Assembly (NCBI RefSeq): GCF_003696285.1
Contig: NZ_RFFL01000003.1
Location: 62,001 to 126,000, forward strand
Direction: 5' to 3'
Length of the DNA stretch: 64,000 nt
Origin: Stutzerimonas nitrititolerans
GTDB lineage: Bacteria; Pseudomonadota; Gammaproteobacteria; Pseudomonadales; Pseudomonadaceae
Positions 1-8,710 of the stretch are shown here, piece after piece (the stretch's first letter is position 1; every line of letters begins with the position of its first letter). The position numbers and the translations under genes were made by a program. The notes beneath the pieces were generated by a model. It ran no database searches. It was not told where the DNA came from and worked only from the letters and a program-made list of their open reading frames with translations.

Positions 1-420
1 GGCCTCGGCGAGGTCGGACCCGGCGAGCGGATCGTGTGGGTTCTGGAGCCGCTGCTCGGTCTTGAGTATGGCGCCGCCCAGGTCGCCGGGCAGCGGCGGG
101 CCCAGCTGGGGCACCTCTGGAGGGGGCGGAGGCACCTGGGAGTAGTCCGACGGTAGTTGCTCCAGCGCTTCGGAGCGCGTGATGCGCTCGATGTTGTACA
201 GCTCGCCTGGCGAGTTGTCCTGGCGGCGCTGGGGCTGCAGTGACCAGAGCAGGGCAGCCAGCACGGCCGTGGCAAGCCCGCCTGCGAGCACGGTCAGCAT
301 CCTGGGATTGAGGCGGGTGACTCGCCGAGGGCGGGCCCGCAGCTCGAGCGACTCCGGCGCCACCTTGGGCAGTGGTGTCGAGCCTTCGCTGTTCGGGGTG
401 TCGGCTGTGTTCACGTTCAC
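1..420 (-). CDS. trbI: TrbI, conjugal transfer protein (VirB10-like), N-terminal part only
   Basis: This is the first 140 codons of a TrbI/VirB10 protein, which links the inner- and outer-membrane parts of the conjugative type IV secretion channel. A GTG start at 420 overlaps the trbG stop as GTGA. A short cytoplasmic N-terminus is followed by one membrane helix (about residues 35-55, rich in L, A, V and G) and then a Pro-rich periplasmic stretch around residues 92-102, typical of TrbI. The gene runs off the left edge of the window. It is the last gene of the minus-strand tra/trb operon, and its position after trbG matches Tn4371-type elements. Confidence 0.9.
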   Translation of the reverse strand, partial: MNVNTADTPNSEGSTPLPKVAPESLELRARPRRVTRLNPRMLTVLAGGLATAVLAALLWSLQPQRRQDNSPGELYNIERITRSEALEQLPSDYSQVPPPPPEVPQLGPPLPGDLGGAILKTEQRLQNPHDPLAGSDLAEA

Positions 421-1400
421 GGCCTGCGTGCCAGGCCATCGGTGCGTTCGACTCGCACCATGTCGCCACGGTCCGCACCCAGGCGCAGCTCGGCGGCTCC
501 GAAAAGGCGGTCGACGATGTAGTAGGGCGAGCGGAAGCGGTAGTTGACCAGTTGGCCGTCGCCTTCCGGGCCGATCACGAACAGCGGCGGAAGCTCGCCC
601 TGGGCGATACCCGCCGGAAACTGGATGTACACCTTGCGCCCGTCGTCGAAGGCCCGCAGCGGCTTCCAGGCCGGGTTGCCGCCACTGATTGCGTAGCGAA
701 AGCGCAACCGTTCCAGGTTCAGTCCGGTATCGACCGGCGCCGCTGCACTTGCCGAGGCCGCATGCTGCTGCAGGGCCAGCAGGCGATCGTGCGGATAGTC
801 CCAGGACACCGACGCCATCCAGGCCTGCTCGGTCGAAGTCAGCTCGATCAGGTAGGTGCGGCGCGTGGTGGTGATAAGCAGGTTGGTCTGAAGGTCTCGG
901 CGGGTCGGCTTGACCAGCACGCTGGTCTTTGAGGCATCGCCGCTGCCGCTGGACGTGTCGCCGACGATCCAGCGCACGGTATCGCCGGCGGCGACCGCCA
1001 CCAGCTCCTCGCCGGTCTGCAGGTTGATCGCGGTCACCCGACCGGGACGGGTGTACACCTGGTACAGCGCCCCCTCGGAGTAGGGCCAGACCTGGATCGC
1101 ATTGATGAAGCCTTCAGGGTCGGGGGCGACGCGGGCGTCGCGGTTCGCACCGGTGACACGGGCGCGCTCGTCGCCGGGCTTGAGTACCGGCCTGCGCGCG
1201 GGAACGGGCTTGAGCTGGGCGGGCAGCGCCAGGGGTTGCGGTATCGTCACCACCTCGATGGGCTTGGGGGTTTCGGGCAGACGCTGGGCCGCAATCGGTT
1301 CGTCCAGGGCGACCACCGGCGGCGGGGCGCTCCGGCTGGAGCAGCCGCAGAGGACTGCAATCAGAAGCGGGCAGGCGTACAGTTGGGCAATGGTTTTCAT
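417..1400 (-). CDS. trbG: TrbG, conjugal transfer protein (VirB9-like)
   Basis: VirB9/CagX-family protein of the outer-membrane core complex of the mating channel. It is about 327 aa from ATG 1400, which overlaps the trbF stop (ATGA). The N-terminus is a lipoprotein-type signal ending in LCGC (lipobox). The middle shows the VirB9 pattern (VWPYSEGALYQVYTRPGRV and LITTTRRTYLIEL), and the C-terminal half is the beta-rich CagX domain (KVYIQFPAG, LPPLFVIG, NYRFRSPYYIVDRLF). A longer frame upstream lacks homology and would enter trbF. Confidence 0.93.
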   Translation of the reverse strand: MKTIAQLYACPLLIAVLCGCSSRSAPPPVVALDEPIAAQRLPETPKPIEVVTIPQPLALPAQLKPVPARRPVLKPGDERARVTGANRDARVAPDPEGFINAIQVWPYSEGALYQVYTRPGRVTAINLQTGEELVAVAAGDTVRWIVGDTSSGSGDASKTSVLVKPTRRDLQTNLLITTTRRTYLIELTSTEQAWMASVSWDYPHDRLLALQQHAASASAAAPVDTGLNLERLRFRYAISGGNPAWKPLRAFDDGRKVYIQFPAGIAQGELPPLFVIGPEGDGQLVNYRFRSPYYIVDRLFGAAELRLGADRGDMVRVERTDGLARRP

Positions 1401-2104
1401 GGCTGCCTGGCTCGTTGCGTAGTGTCCAGTTCTCGGCTCCACGACAGGCCGTTGACATACAGGCCCAGCGGGTTGCTGCGAAGCCGTTCCTCGGTGTGCG
1501 GCGGCTTCAGCACGATGGAGAGCACTGCTGTCCAGCGCTCGAGGCCGGCACTCGCGCCATTGGTGTAGTGGCGTTCGTCCCAGCGCACCTGGAAGGAACT
1601 GTCGCTGGCGCGCACCACACTGCTGACCTCGACCGACACCGACTCCTTGCCGACCCGGGCGAAGGGATCGTCGCGGCGGGCGTACTCGTTGAGCGTCGCG
1701 GCACCCCGGTCGGTGGTGTACTGGTAGGCCTGCAGCCAGTTCTGCCGTACCACTACCGGATCGATGGGCAAGGCACGCACCAGGCCGATGAAGCGCGCCA
1801 GATGATGGGCGATCTGCGCATCGGTGGGCTGATAGTCGCTGGCGGCTTCGCCCACTGCGCGTACCTGCCCCTGGCTATCGACCTCCACCACGTAGGGCGT
1901 CACCAGCGACTGTGCCGATCGCCAGACCAGGCCTGCGGCCATCAGCAGCGCCAGGCCCAGGCAGCCGAACGCCATCAGGCGCCAGTTGCTGGCCTGGACC
2001 CGACTGGTACCCAGCCGTTCATCCCAGATCTGGCCGGCGGCCTGGTACGGGGTGGCGGGGGATGGGGTTTGCGAGTAGCGAACCCGGGCGCGTCTGAAAC
2101 GCAT
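1397..2104 (-). CDS. trbF: TrbF, conjugal transfer protein (VirB8-like)
   Basis: VirB8-family inner-membrane assembly factor of the mating channel, about 235 aa. A cytoplasmic N-terminus is followed by one transmembrane helix (about residues 42-62, LMAFGCLGLALLMAAGLVW). The periplasmic VirB8 domain begins at TPYVVEVDSQGQVRAVGEA and ends in NPLGLYVNGLSWSREL, characteristic of TrbF. I chose ATG 2104 (MRFRRARV). The gene overlaps trbG by 4 bp and follows trbL closely. Confidence 0.93.
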   Translation of the reverse strand: MRFRRARVRYSQTPSPATPYQAAGQIWDERLGTSRVQASNWRLMAFGCLGLALLMAAGLVWRSAQSLVTPYVVEVDSQGQVRAVGEAASDYQPTDAQIAHHLARFIGLVRALPIDPVVVRQNWLQAYQYTTDRGAATLNEYARRDDPFARVGKESVSVEVSSVVRASDSSFQVRWDERHYTNGASAGLERWTAVLSIVLKPPHTEERLRSNPLGLYVNGLSWSRELDTTQRARQP

Positions 2105-2115
2105 GTGTGTCTCCT

Positions 2116-3285
2116 TCAAGCGTCGGATGGATCCTGGAGTCGGGGACCGGGGGCGGAGCCACTGCCGTCACCGCCGCGAAGCGCATGGGCGACGGTCGAG
2201 GTCGCCTGGGCCAGCTGCTGTCGGCGTTGTAGCTGCCTGGCCCAGGCCGGCTGTGCGGTCGCCGCGTTTGACGTGGCGGCGGCAGACGCACTGCCGGCAG
2301 GTGGCGAGCCGGTCGCGATCGCCGCGCCGGGTAGGTCGCCGGCCAGGGAGGTCCGGGCCAGGCCTGTGCCGCGAGACGCCATGCGTCCCCCGGCCAGGGC
2401 GGCACCGCCGATGCCGGTGGCCACCGCTGCCGCACCGGCCGCCATGCCGGCCACGCCCAGCGACGTGCCGGCTGCAGCACCGGCACCCAGCTGCGGCGCG
2501 CCCGAGACCAGGCCCGAGGCGATGCCGGGCCCGAAGATGCCCAGCCCGAGCATCGCCAGGGCCGCCAGCATCGTGGCCAGGGCATGGTCGATCGTAGGCT
2601 CCTCGGGGGCGGCCAGGAATTCCCCGAACAGGCTGCTGCCGATGCCCACGATCACGGCGAGCACCAGGATCTTGATGCCGGACGACACCACGTTGCCGAG
2701 GACCTTCTCGGCGAGAAAGGCGGTTCTGTTCCAGAGGGCGAAGGGCACCAGGACGAAGCCGGCCAGGGTGGTGAGCTTGAACTCGATGAGCGTGACGAAG
2801 AGCTGGATTGCCAGGATGAAGAAGCTGACGAGCACCACCAGCCAGGCCAGGAACAGCACCACGATGCTGTCCAGGTTGCTGACCGTCTTGGTGATCCCGG
2901 TCAGGCTGCCGATGTGCTCGAGCAGCGGGCGACCGGCGTCGATGCCGATTGCGGCGAGCCGACCCGGCTGGAGGAACTGCTCGTGCGTCAGCGATGATCC
3001 GGAGGCCAGCAGGCCCAGTCCGGCAAAGGAGCTGAAAATCACCTCGGCGAGCCAGTTGAAGTGGCCAATGATGAAGGCGAAGGCGCCCACGTAGAGCGTC
3101 TTCCTGAGCAGCTTGCCGATGACGTCGTCACCCGCCGTTGCCCAGAGCAGGCCCGCCAGCGTCATGTCGATCACCACGAGCGTGGCCGACAGGAAGGCGA
3201 CCTCGGGACCCAGCAGGCCGAAGCCCGAATCGATGTACAGCGAGAACACTTCCAGGAAGCGATCGATCACCCCGACATCGTTCAT
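2116..3285 (-). CDS. trbL: TrbL, conjugal transfer membrane protein (VirB6-like)
   Basis: Polytopic inner-membrane protein of 389 aa, counterpart of VirB6, forming part of the inner-membrane channel. The first ~270 residues hold five or more hydrophobic helices, including the conserved LTTLAGFVLVPFALWNRTAF segment typical of TrbL. The last ~120 residues are Gly/Ala-rich and low-complexity, as in TrbL relatives. The start overlaps the upstream small lipoprotein gene by 4 bp. Confidence 0.93.
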   Translation of the reverse strand: MNDVGVIDRFLEVFSLYIDSGFGLLGPEVAFLSATLVVIDMTLAGLLWATAGDDVIGKLLRKTLYVGAFAFIIGHFNWLAEVIFSSFAGLGLLASGSSLTHEQFLQPGRLAAIGIDAGRPLLEHIGSLTGITKTVSNLDSIVVLFLAWLVVLVSFFILAIQLFVTLIEFKLTTLAGFVLVPFALWNRTAFLAEKVLGNVVSSGIKILVLAVIVGIGSSLFGEFLAAPEEPTIDHALATMLAALAMLGLGIFGPGIASGLVSGAPQLGAGAAAGTSLGVAGMAAGAAAVATGIGGAALAGGRMASRGTGLARTSLAGDLPGAAIATGSPPAGSASAAATSNAATAQPAWARQLQRRQQLAQATSTVAHALRGGDGSGSAPGPRLQDPSDA

Positions 3286-3494
3286 CGCTGGGGCTCCTCG
3301 AAGCTTGCCGGGACCGGAGGCAGGCTCTGCAGCGTAAGAAATTCACCCGGTCGCGCCTGTCCGGCGAAGAAGCGCTGCTGCGCCGTCGATAGATGGGGCC
3401 GTTGGTGGGCGTGCGGTTGCGGCTCGCGCCGCTCGCAGGCGCCCAGGAGCAGGCCCGTAGCCACGACGCCGCCGATGAACAGCCGACGCTTCAT
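3282..3494 (-). CDS. small lipoprotein at the TrbK position
   Basis: A 70-aa predicted lipoprotein whose N-terminal signal ends in the lipobox LLGAC. The mature part is polar, with HAHQRPHLSTAQQRFFAG and no recognisable fold. It lies between trbJ and trbL with 4-bp overlaps on both sides, the place where IncP-type clusters carry trbK, an entry-exclusion lipoprotein. That suggests surface exclusion, but similarity to TrbK itself cannot be judged by eye, so no symbol is given. Confidence 0.75.
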   Translation of the reverse strand: MKRRLFIGGVVATGLLLGACERREPQPHAHQRPHLSTAQQRFFAGQARPGEFLTLQSLPPVPASFEEPQR

Positions 3495-4225
3495 GGCCCG
3501 AACAGCCTGACAGGGCGTGGCGTGTAGGGCGTGCCGCTGCCCATGAAGCGTCGGCGCTGCTCCCGTGCTTCCCGTTCGTCGGCAACCTGCCGGGCCTGCT
3601 CGAGGGCCATGGCCCGGTTCTGCGTGAGTGCCATCTGCTGGGCCTGGATCGCCTGCTTGGCCTGCAGCGCCAGGAGCTGGTTGGTGGCCTGGCTGGCCTG
3701 TAGCGCGCCCACGGCCGACTGGCTCTGGGCGACCAGCTCGGTCAGTACGCTCTGGTCCATATCCAGGTTCTGCGCCACTTGGCCCTGCACGCGCAGCGCC
3801 GTATGCAGGCCGTGGCGCTGCTGGCTCCAGCGCTCAAGCCTCTGCCGTGCCAGGTGCGCCCCGGTGACGGTCTGGGCGTACTGTTCCGGATACAGCTGGG
3901 CGAACTCCCGGTCGAGGCGTGTCACCTCGTACGCCAGTCCCTGCGCCTGGGCGAGCAGCTGCTCGCTGCGGGTGATCGACTGGCTCAGCCGGCTGATGAC
4001 GTTGTAGTCGAGCGAGGCCAGGTGGCGTGCCTGGTTCAGCAGCATCCGCGTCTCGTTCTGCAGCTGGCTGAGCTGGTTGTTGGTCATCTCCAGCGTGCGC
4101 ACCGCGGTCAGGCTGTTCTGAATCAGGTTGGTCGGATCGATCACCGTCATGGCTTCGGCGCGACCGAACAGCATCAGGCCGAGCACGAGCAATGTCGGCG
4201 CCAGAGCTATGGTGGATCGATTCAT
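3491..4225 (-). CDS. trbJ: TrbJ, conjugal transfer protein (VirB5-like)
   Basis: Periplasmic/pilus-associated VirB5-like protein of 244 aa. A signal peptide ends near GRAEA. It is followed by the conserved TrbJ opening VIDPTNLIQNSLTAVRT and long Gln- and Ala-rich helices with coiled-coil character across most of the protein. ATG 4225 overlaps the trbE stop. The same frame stays open upstream through trbE, but that extension is a shadow. Confidence 0.92.
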   Translation of the reverse strand: MNRSTIALAPTLLVLGLMLFGRAEAMTVIDPTNLIQNSLTAVRTLEMTNNQLSQLQNETRMLLNQARHLASLDYNVISRLSQSITRSEQLLAQAQGLAYEVTRLDREFAQLYPEQYAQTVTGAHLARQRLERWSQQRHGLHTALRVQGQVAQNLDMDQSVLTELVAQSQSAVGALQASQATNQLLALQAKQAIQAQQMALTQNRAMALEQARQVADEREAREQRRRFMGSGTPYTPRPVRLFGP

Positions 4226-6648
4226 GGCTGGCTCGCCTGCACGTGGTGATGCGTCGCGAGCAGCTCGGCGGCCCAGTCCAGTCCCCGGTCCCGCAGCCAG
4301 GCGCCGGCGAAGCCGGTGTGACCGTGATCGCCGAGCAGCCGGTCGAGGCGCTGCTGATCGGCGGGGCCGGCCGCCGCCGCGAAGGCCAGTGCGACGGGCC
4401 CCAGGTCCAGCTCGAACAGCCGGTTGCCCTGGCGGGACTGAAAGTAGTAATCGCGCTTGGGCGTGGCCTGGGCAATGATCTCGATCTGCCGGGGATTGAG
4501 ACCGAAGGATCGGTATAGGTCGCCAACTTGCGGCTCCTGCGCCTGGGGGTTGGGGAGCAGGATCCGGGTTGGGCAGCTCTCGATGACGGCGGGTGCGATG
4601 CTCGAGGCCTGGATGTCGGCCAGCGACTGGGTGGAGAACACGACCGAGACGTTCTTCTTGCGCAGCGTCTTCAGCCATTGCCGGATGCGCGCCGCAAACT
4701 GCGGCTCGTCGAGAAACAGCCAGGCTTCGTCCAGGATCAGCAGCGTCGGCGATCCATCGAAGCGTGCCTCGAAGCGGTGGAACAGGTAGCCGAGCACGGC
4801 GGCGACCGCGGTCTTGCTCGGCATCAGTTCCTCCATCTCGAAGCACTGCACGTCCGCTACTCCCAGGCGCTCCTCGTCGGCATCCAGCAGCCGGCCATGG
4901 GTGCCGCCCAGCACGTAGGGCTGCAGTGCCTCGCGCAGATAGGTGTCCTGCAGCAGCACCGTGAAGCCCGTCAGGGTGCGCTGCGCCACAGGCGCGCCGG
5001 CAAGGCTCTGCAGCGCCGTCCAGATGGCAGTCTTCTGTTCGGGGTCCAGGGTGACGCCCTCGTGTAGCAGGCGCGCCTGAATCCATTCGCTCGCCCAGGT
5101 GCGCTGGTCCTCGCGATCGAGCTGCGCCAGAGGCTGGAAGGCGATGGCGCCGTCGCGTCCCAGATCGTGGTGTTCGCCGCCCAGCCCAAGGGTCGTGGCG
5201 CGCAACGAGCGACCCATGTCGAAGATCAGCAGGCGGGAGCCGGGATAGCGGCGAAACTGCATGGCCAGGATGGCCAGCAGCACGGATTTGCCCATGCCCG
5301 TCGGCCCCGCCACCAGGGTATGGCCGACATCACCGACATGGGTGACCAGTCGAAAGGGCGTGGCGCCCTCGGTGCGGGTGACCATCAGGGGAGGGCCGTC
5401 GAGATGGGCATTGCGGGCGGGGCCGGCCCAGACCGCGGAGACGGGCATCAGGTGCGCGAGGTTGAGGGTGGAGAGGATCGGCTGCCGCACGTTCGCGTAG
5501 GCGTTGCCCGGAATGGAGGACAGCCAGGCCTCGACCGCGTTGAGCTGTTCGGCGATGGTGACGAGGCCCCGCGCCTGGATGGTCCGCTCCACCAGCCGCC
5601 GCTTCTCGTCCGCGCGCCGCACGTCCTCATCCAACACGGTGACGGTGGCGGTCACGTACCCGAAGGCGGCCTGGTCGGCACCCAGCTCCTGCAGGGCCGC
5701 ATCGGCGTCGGAGGCCTTATTGGCGGCATCGCTGTCGACCAGTGGGCTCTCCTGCTGGAAGATCGTTTCGCGCAGCAGGGCCATCACGCCCTTGCGCTTG
5801 GCGAACCACTGGCGGCGCAGCCGCGTCAGTTCGGCCAGCGCCTCGTCCTTGTCCATGCAGATGAAGCGGGTCGACCAGCGATAGGCGATGCCCAGCCGGT
5901 TCAGCTCATCGAGTACACCCGGCCAGGTGGCTGCCGGGAAGCCGCGAACCGATATGACGCGCAGCTGCTGGTCGCCCAGCATGGGTGACAGCCCCGTCGT
6001 GAGCGCCCGGTCGGCCAGCAGCGCATCCAGATGGAAGGGCACCTGGGGCACCGCTACCGATTGACGGTCGGTCGAGACCGTAGCGTGCAGGTAGGACAGG
6101 GTCTGGCCGTCGTCGAGCCAGCCGGCTTCGGGCATCGCGCCTGCGAGCAGGTCTTGGAAGCGATCGGTTTGGGCGATGTAGTCCGAAAGCTGCTGGCGCC
6201 AGTCCACGCCGTGTCGGGGTTTGTCCGCATACAGCAGGCCGGCTGCGCGCGCATGAGCCTCCTCCCGGGGCAGGTACACCAGCGTCAGGTGATAGCGGCT
6301 CTCGAAGTGGCTGTCGGTGGCCGCGAAGGTGGCGCGGCGCTCCTCGTCGACGAGCCAGGACAGGGGCTCCGGAAACCTGCTTGCCGGATACTGTGTGGCG
6401 AGCTGGCGATCGGCCTCGATGTGCAGCATCCATCCCGAACCGAGACGGCGCAACGCGTTGTTAAGACGCGCCGTGGTGGCGACCAGCTCGGCCTCGGTGG
6501 CACTGTCCAGGTCGGGACCACGATAGCGCAGGGTGCGCTGGAAGGAACCGTCCTTGTTGAGCACCACCCCTGGCGCAACGAGCCCGGCCCAGGGCAGCCA
6601 GTCGGCCAGTCGGGCGGGCTGGGTTCGGTATTCGCGAAGATTCAGCAT
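4222..6648 (-). CDS. trbE: TrbE, conjugal transfer ATPase (VirB4-like)
   Basis: VirB4-family ATPase of 808 aa that energises pilus assembly and DNA transfer at the inner membrane. The N-terminal CagE/TrbE domain begins LREYRTQPARLADWLPWA. Walker A is GPTGMGKS at residues 448-455. Walker B is seen in SPTLLILDEAWLFLD, followed by VVFSTQSLADI. Length is usual for TrbE. It overlaps trbJ downstream by 4 bp and sits 10 bp after trbD. Confidence 0.96.
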   Translation of the reverse strand: MLNLREYRTQPARLADWLPWAGLVAPGVVLNKDGSFQRTLRYRGPDLDSATEAELVATTARLNNALRRLGSGWMLHIEADRQLATQYPASRFPEPLSWLVDEERRATFAATDSHFESRYHLTLVYLPREEAHARAAGLLYADKPRHGVDWRQQLSDYIAQTDRFQDLLAGAMPEAGWLDDGQTLSYLHATVSTDRQSVAVPQVPFHLDALLADRALTTGLSPMLGDQQLRVISVRGFPAATWPGVLDELNRLGIAYRWSTRFICMDKDEALAELTRLRRQWFAKRKGVMALLRETIFQQESPLVDSDAANKASDADAALQELGADQAAFGYVTATVTVLDEDVRRADEKRRLVERTIQARGLVTIAEQLNAVEAWLSSIPGNAYANVRQPILSTLNLAHLMPVSAVWAGPARNAHLDGPPLMVTRTEGATPFRLVTHVGDVGHTLVAGPTGMGKSVLLAILAMQFRRYPGSRLLIFDMGRSLRATTLGLGGEHHDLGRDGAIAFQPLAQLDREDQRTWASEWIQARLLHEGVTLDPEQKTAIWTALQSLAGAPVAQRTLTGFTVLLQDTYLREALQPYVLGGTHGRLLDADEERLGVADVQCFEMEELMPSKTAVAAVLGYLFHRFEARFDGSPTLLILDEAWLFLDEPQFAARIRQWLKTLRKKNVSVVFSTQSLADIQASSIAPAVIESCPTRILLPNPQAQEPQVGDLYRSFGLNPRQIEIIAQATPKRDYYFQSRQGNRLFELDLGPVALAFAAAAGPADQQRLDRLLGDHGHTGFAGAWLRDRGLDWAAELLATHHHVQASQP

Positions 6649-6658
6649 GGATTGGCCC

Positions 6659-6931
6659 CTACACGTCCAGCAGCGAGGGGTACTTGATGTGGCGGGCGAA
6701 CACCTGCATGAACTGCGGATCCAGCCGCGCCCCCCAGACGGCCAGCGCGTGGCCGGCCAGCCACAGCGCGAGGCCCGGCAACCACAACTGCAGGCCCAGC
6801 CCGACCACGGCGGCGACGGTCCCGTTGAGGATGGCTACGCTGCGTGGCGCACCGCCCAGCAGGAGGGGTTCGCTGAGCGAGCAGTGCAGGGGCAGTTCGA
6901 ATCCCGGCAGGTGCGGTTCTGAGTGGCTCAT
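6659..6931 (-). CDS. trbD: TrbD, conjugal transfer protein (VirB3-like)
   Basis: VirB3-type small inner-membrane protein, 90 aa, partner of TrbE. The N-terminus is polar, and a hydrophobic hairpin (about residues 35-65) contains NGTVAAVVGLGLQLWLPGLA. A short cytoplasmic C-terminus follows (DPQFMQVFARHIKYPSLLDV), the usual TrbD ending. ATG 6931 overlaps the trbC stop by 4 bp. Confidence 0.92.
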   Translation of the reverse strand: MSHSEPHLPGFELPLHCSLSEPLLLGGAPRSVAILNGTVAAVVGLGLQLWLPGLALWLAGHALAVWGARLDPQFMQVFARHIKYPSLLDV

Positions 6932-7263
6932 GCGATCACCGCTCCGCCTGCGAAACTGAAGAAGCTGAGGAAGAAGGAGGAGGCGGCGAAGGCGATCGAC
7001 AGGCCGAACACGATCTGGATGAGCTTGCGAAAGCCGCCGCTGGTGTCGCCGAAGGCAAGCGCCAGACCCGTGGCGATGATGATGATCACCGCAATGATCT
7101 TCGCGACCGGTCCCTGCACCGAGTCGAGGATCGACTGCAGCGGACCCTCCCAGGGCATGCCGGAGCCGGCGGCAAGTGCGGGTAGCGTAACGGTCCACGA
7201 AAGGGCAAGCCCCGCGGCGCGCAATGACAGGGGTCGGCTCGACGCGGAAGAACGGCGGGTCAT
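6928..7263 (-). CDS. trbC: TrbC, conjugative pilin (VirB2-like)
   Basis: Pilin precursor of 111 aa. A long signal sequence ends near PALAAGSG. The mature part has two hydrophobic helices separated by a short polar loop with GDTSGGFRKLIQI, the VirB2/TrbC arrangement. In IncP systems the TrbC pilin is processed and cyclised by the TraF peptidase, which is also encoded in this window (49280-50005). It overlaps trbB and trbD by 4 bp each. Confidence 0.93.
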   Translation of the reverse strand: MTRRSSASSRPLSLRAAGLALSWTVTLPALAAGSGMPWEGPLQSILDSVQGPVAKIIAVIIIIATGLALAFGDTSGGFRKLIQIVFGLSIAFAASSFFLSFFSFAGGAVIA

Positions 7264-8261
7264 GGCTGGACTCCAGGGGTAACGGCGAGGGACGAGGGGG
7301 CAGGGGCGACCGGCATCAGTCGGTATCCCTGTGCGTCGTGGCCGACGACCCGGACAATCTGCCGCACGCGCCGCTTGCGGCCACGGCCGGCGAGGAACAC
7401 GATGAGGTTCACCGTCTCGGCTATCAGCGATCGCGGCGCGGCCAGCGCGACCTCGAGGATCAACTGCTCCAGGCGAAGCAACGCACCCTGGCAGGAGCCG
7501 GCATGGATGGTGGCGATGCCGCCGGGGTGCCCAGTCCCCCAGGCCTTGATCAGGTCCAGTGCCTCCGCGCCGCGGACCTCCCCGACGACGATGCGATCGG
7601 GCCGCAGGCGCAGGGTGCTGCGCACGAGATCCGCCAGGGTCGCGACGCCGGCATGGGTGCGCAGGCTGACCTGGTCCCGCGCAGCGCATTGCAGTTCGAC
7701 GGTATCCTCGAGCACGAGCACCCGGTCGCCGGTATCGGCGATTTCGGCGAGCAGTGCATTGGCCAGGGTCGTCTTGCCGCTGCTGGTGCTTCCGGCGACG
7801 AGGACGTTCAGGCGGTCATGCACGGCCTGGCGCAGCAACCGGGCCTGCGCTGGCGTGAGGATGCCGTCGCGCTCGTATTGCTCGAGGGTGATCACCCGCC
7901 TGGCGCGCTTTCGCAGCGCAAAGGCCGGGGTCACCGATACCGGAGGCAGCACACCCTCGAAGCGTTCGCCGGTTTCCGGAAGCTCGGCGCTCAGCAGGGG
8001 CCGCGAGCGATGTACTTCACTCCCGACATGAGCGGCTACCAGGCGGATGATGCGCTCGCCATCGGACGCACTCAGCGTTCCGAGCGGTGCACGCCCCGAG
8101 GAAAGCCTGTCGACCCATAGCTGCCCGTCGGGGTTGAGCATGATCTCCAGCACGTCCGGATCATCCAGTGCGCCTGCGATCAGCGGGCCCATGGCCGTGC
8201 GCAGCATCCGCGCGCGACGGTCCGGCGCGGTGGCGCGGGAGAGGGCGGGAAGCGCTGTCAT
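7260..8261 (-). CDS. trbB: TrbB, conjugal transfer ATPase (VirB11-like)
   Basis: Hexameric VirB11-type secretion ATPase, 333 aa. The N-terminal domain begins with the region around DDPDVLEIMLNPDGQLWVD. Walker A is GSTSSGKTT at residues 157-165, followed by the Asp box (VLEDTVEL), Walker B (DRIVVGEVRGAEALDL) and the His box (GHPGGIATIHAG). All catalytic motifs are intact. It is translationally coupled with its neighbours through ATGA overlaps. Confidence 0.96.
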   Translation of the reverse strand: MTALPALSRATAPDRRARMLRTAMGPLIAGALDDPDVLEIMLNPDGQLWVDRLSSGRAPLGTLSASDGERIIRLVAAHVGSEVHRSRPLLSAELPETGERFEGVLPPVSVTPAFALRKRARRVITLEQYERDGILTPAQARLLRQAVHDRLNVLVAGSTSSGKTTLANALLAEIADTGDRVLVLEDTVELQCAARDQVSLRTHAGVATLADLVRSTLRLRPDRIVVGEVRGAEALDLIKAWGTGHPGGIATIHAGSCQGALLRLEQLILEVALAAPRSLIAETVNLIVFLAGRGRKRRVRQIVRVVGHDAQGYRLMPVAPAPSSLAVTPGVQP

Positions 8262-8710
8262 TGAGGCGCCTCCCGTTCGGTCCCGTCTGCAGGCGTCGAA
8301 GGCTCGACGGACGCCTCCATGCAGACCTCGTCGAGCAGATGACGACCTTTCTGCACCCGTCGCCCCAGCTGCTCGATGAACTGCGAGAAGCGAACCCGGC
8401 CCTGGGCCCTGGCGGCTTCCTGGTGGGCCTCGGGAACGGGCGTGCTGACCGTCAGGTAGTAGCGTACGTACAGCGCCACGGTCTCGATCAGGATGTTCTG
8501 GTCGCGCTCCAGCCGCTCGAACTGCCGCGACAGCCTGTCCAGGCGCTTGGCCGTGGCGGTGTCACGCTGCTCGCCCGAGGTGGCCGACAGCCAGGAGGCC
8601 AATGCGACCGCCACGATCGATGACTTTGAGACCCCTTTCTTGATGGCCAGCTCGTTCAGCCGCCGGGCATGCTCGGGCTCGATGAACAGGTTCAGGCGTG
8701 CTCGGCTCAT
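8258..8710 (-). CDS. ribbon-helix-helix (CopG-type) protein between traG and trbB
   Basis: A 150-aa protein with a CopG/RHH-like N-terminus (RARLNLFIEPEHARRLNELA, then KKGVSKSSIVAVALASWL). A charged helical C-terminus contains a likely coiled coil (RLDRLSRQFERLERDQN). In Tn4371-type elements a small CopG-like gene sits at this place between traG and trbB. It probably regulates the transfer operon; this is inferred from fold and place only. It overlaps both neighbours by 4 bp. Confidence 0.85.
   Translation of the reverse strand: MSRARLNLFIEPEHARRLNELAIKKGVSKSSIVAVALASWLSATSGEQRDTATAKRLDRLSRQFERLERDQNILIETVALYVRYYLTVSTPVPEAHQEAARAQGRVRFSQFIEQLGRRVQKGRHLLDEVCMEASVEPSTPADGTEREAPQ

Noticed and set aside
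1415-3094. 559-aa plus-strand frame opposite trbF and trbL
   Set aside because: Antisense to well-supported trb genes in high-GC DNA; the sequence is low-complexity and Arg/Pro/Ala-rich without family features.
4226-5086. In-frame extension of trbJ upstream into trbE
   Set aside because: The signal peptide and conserved TrbJ start begin at 4225; the extension has shadow composition.
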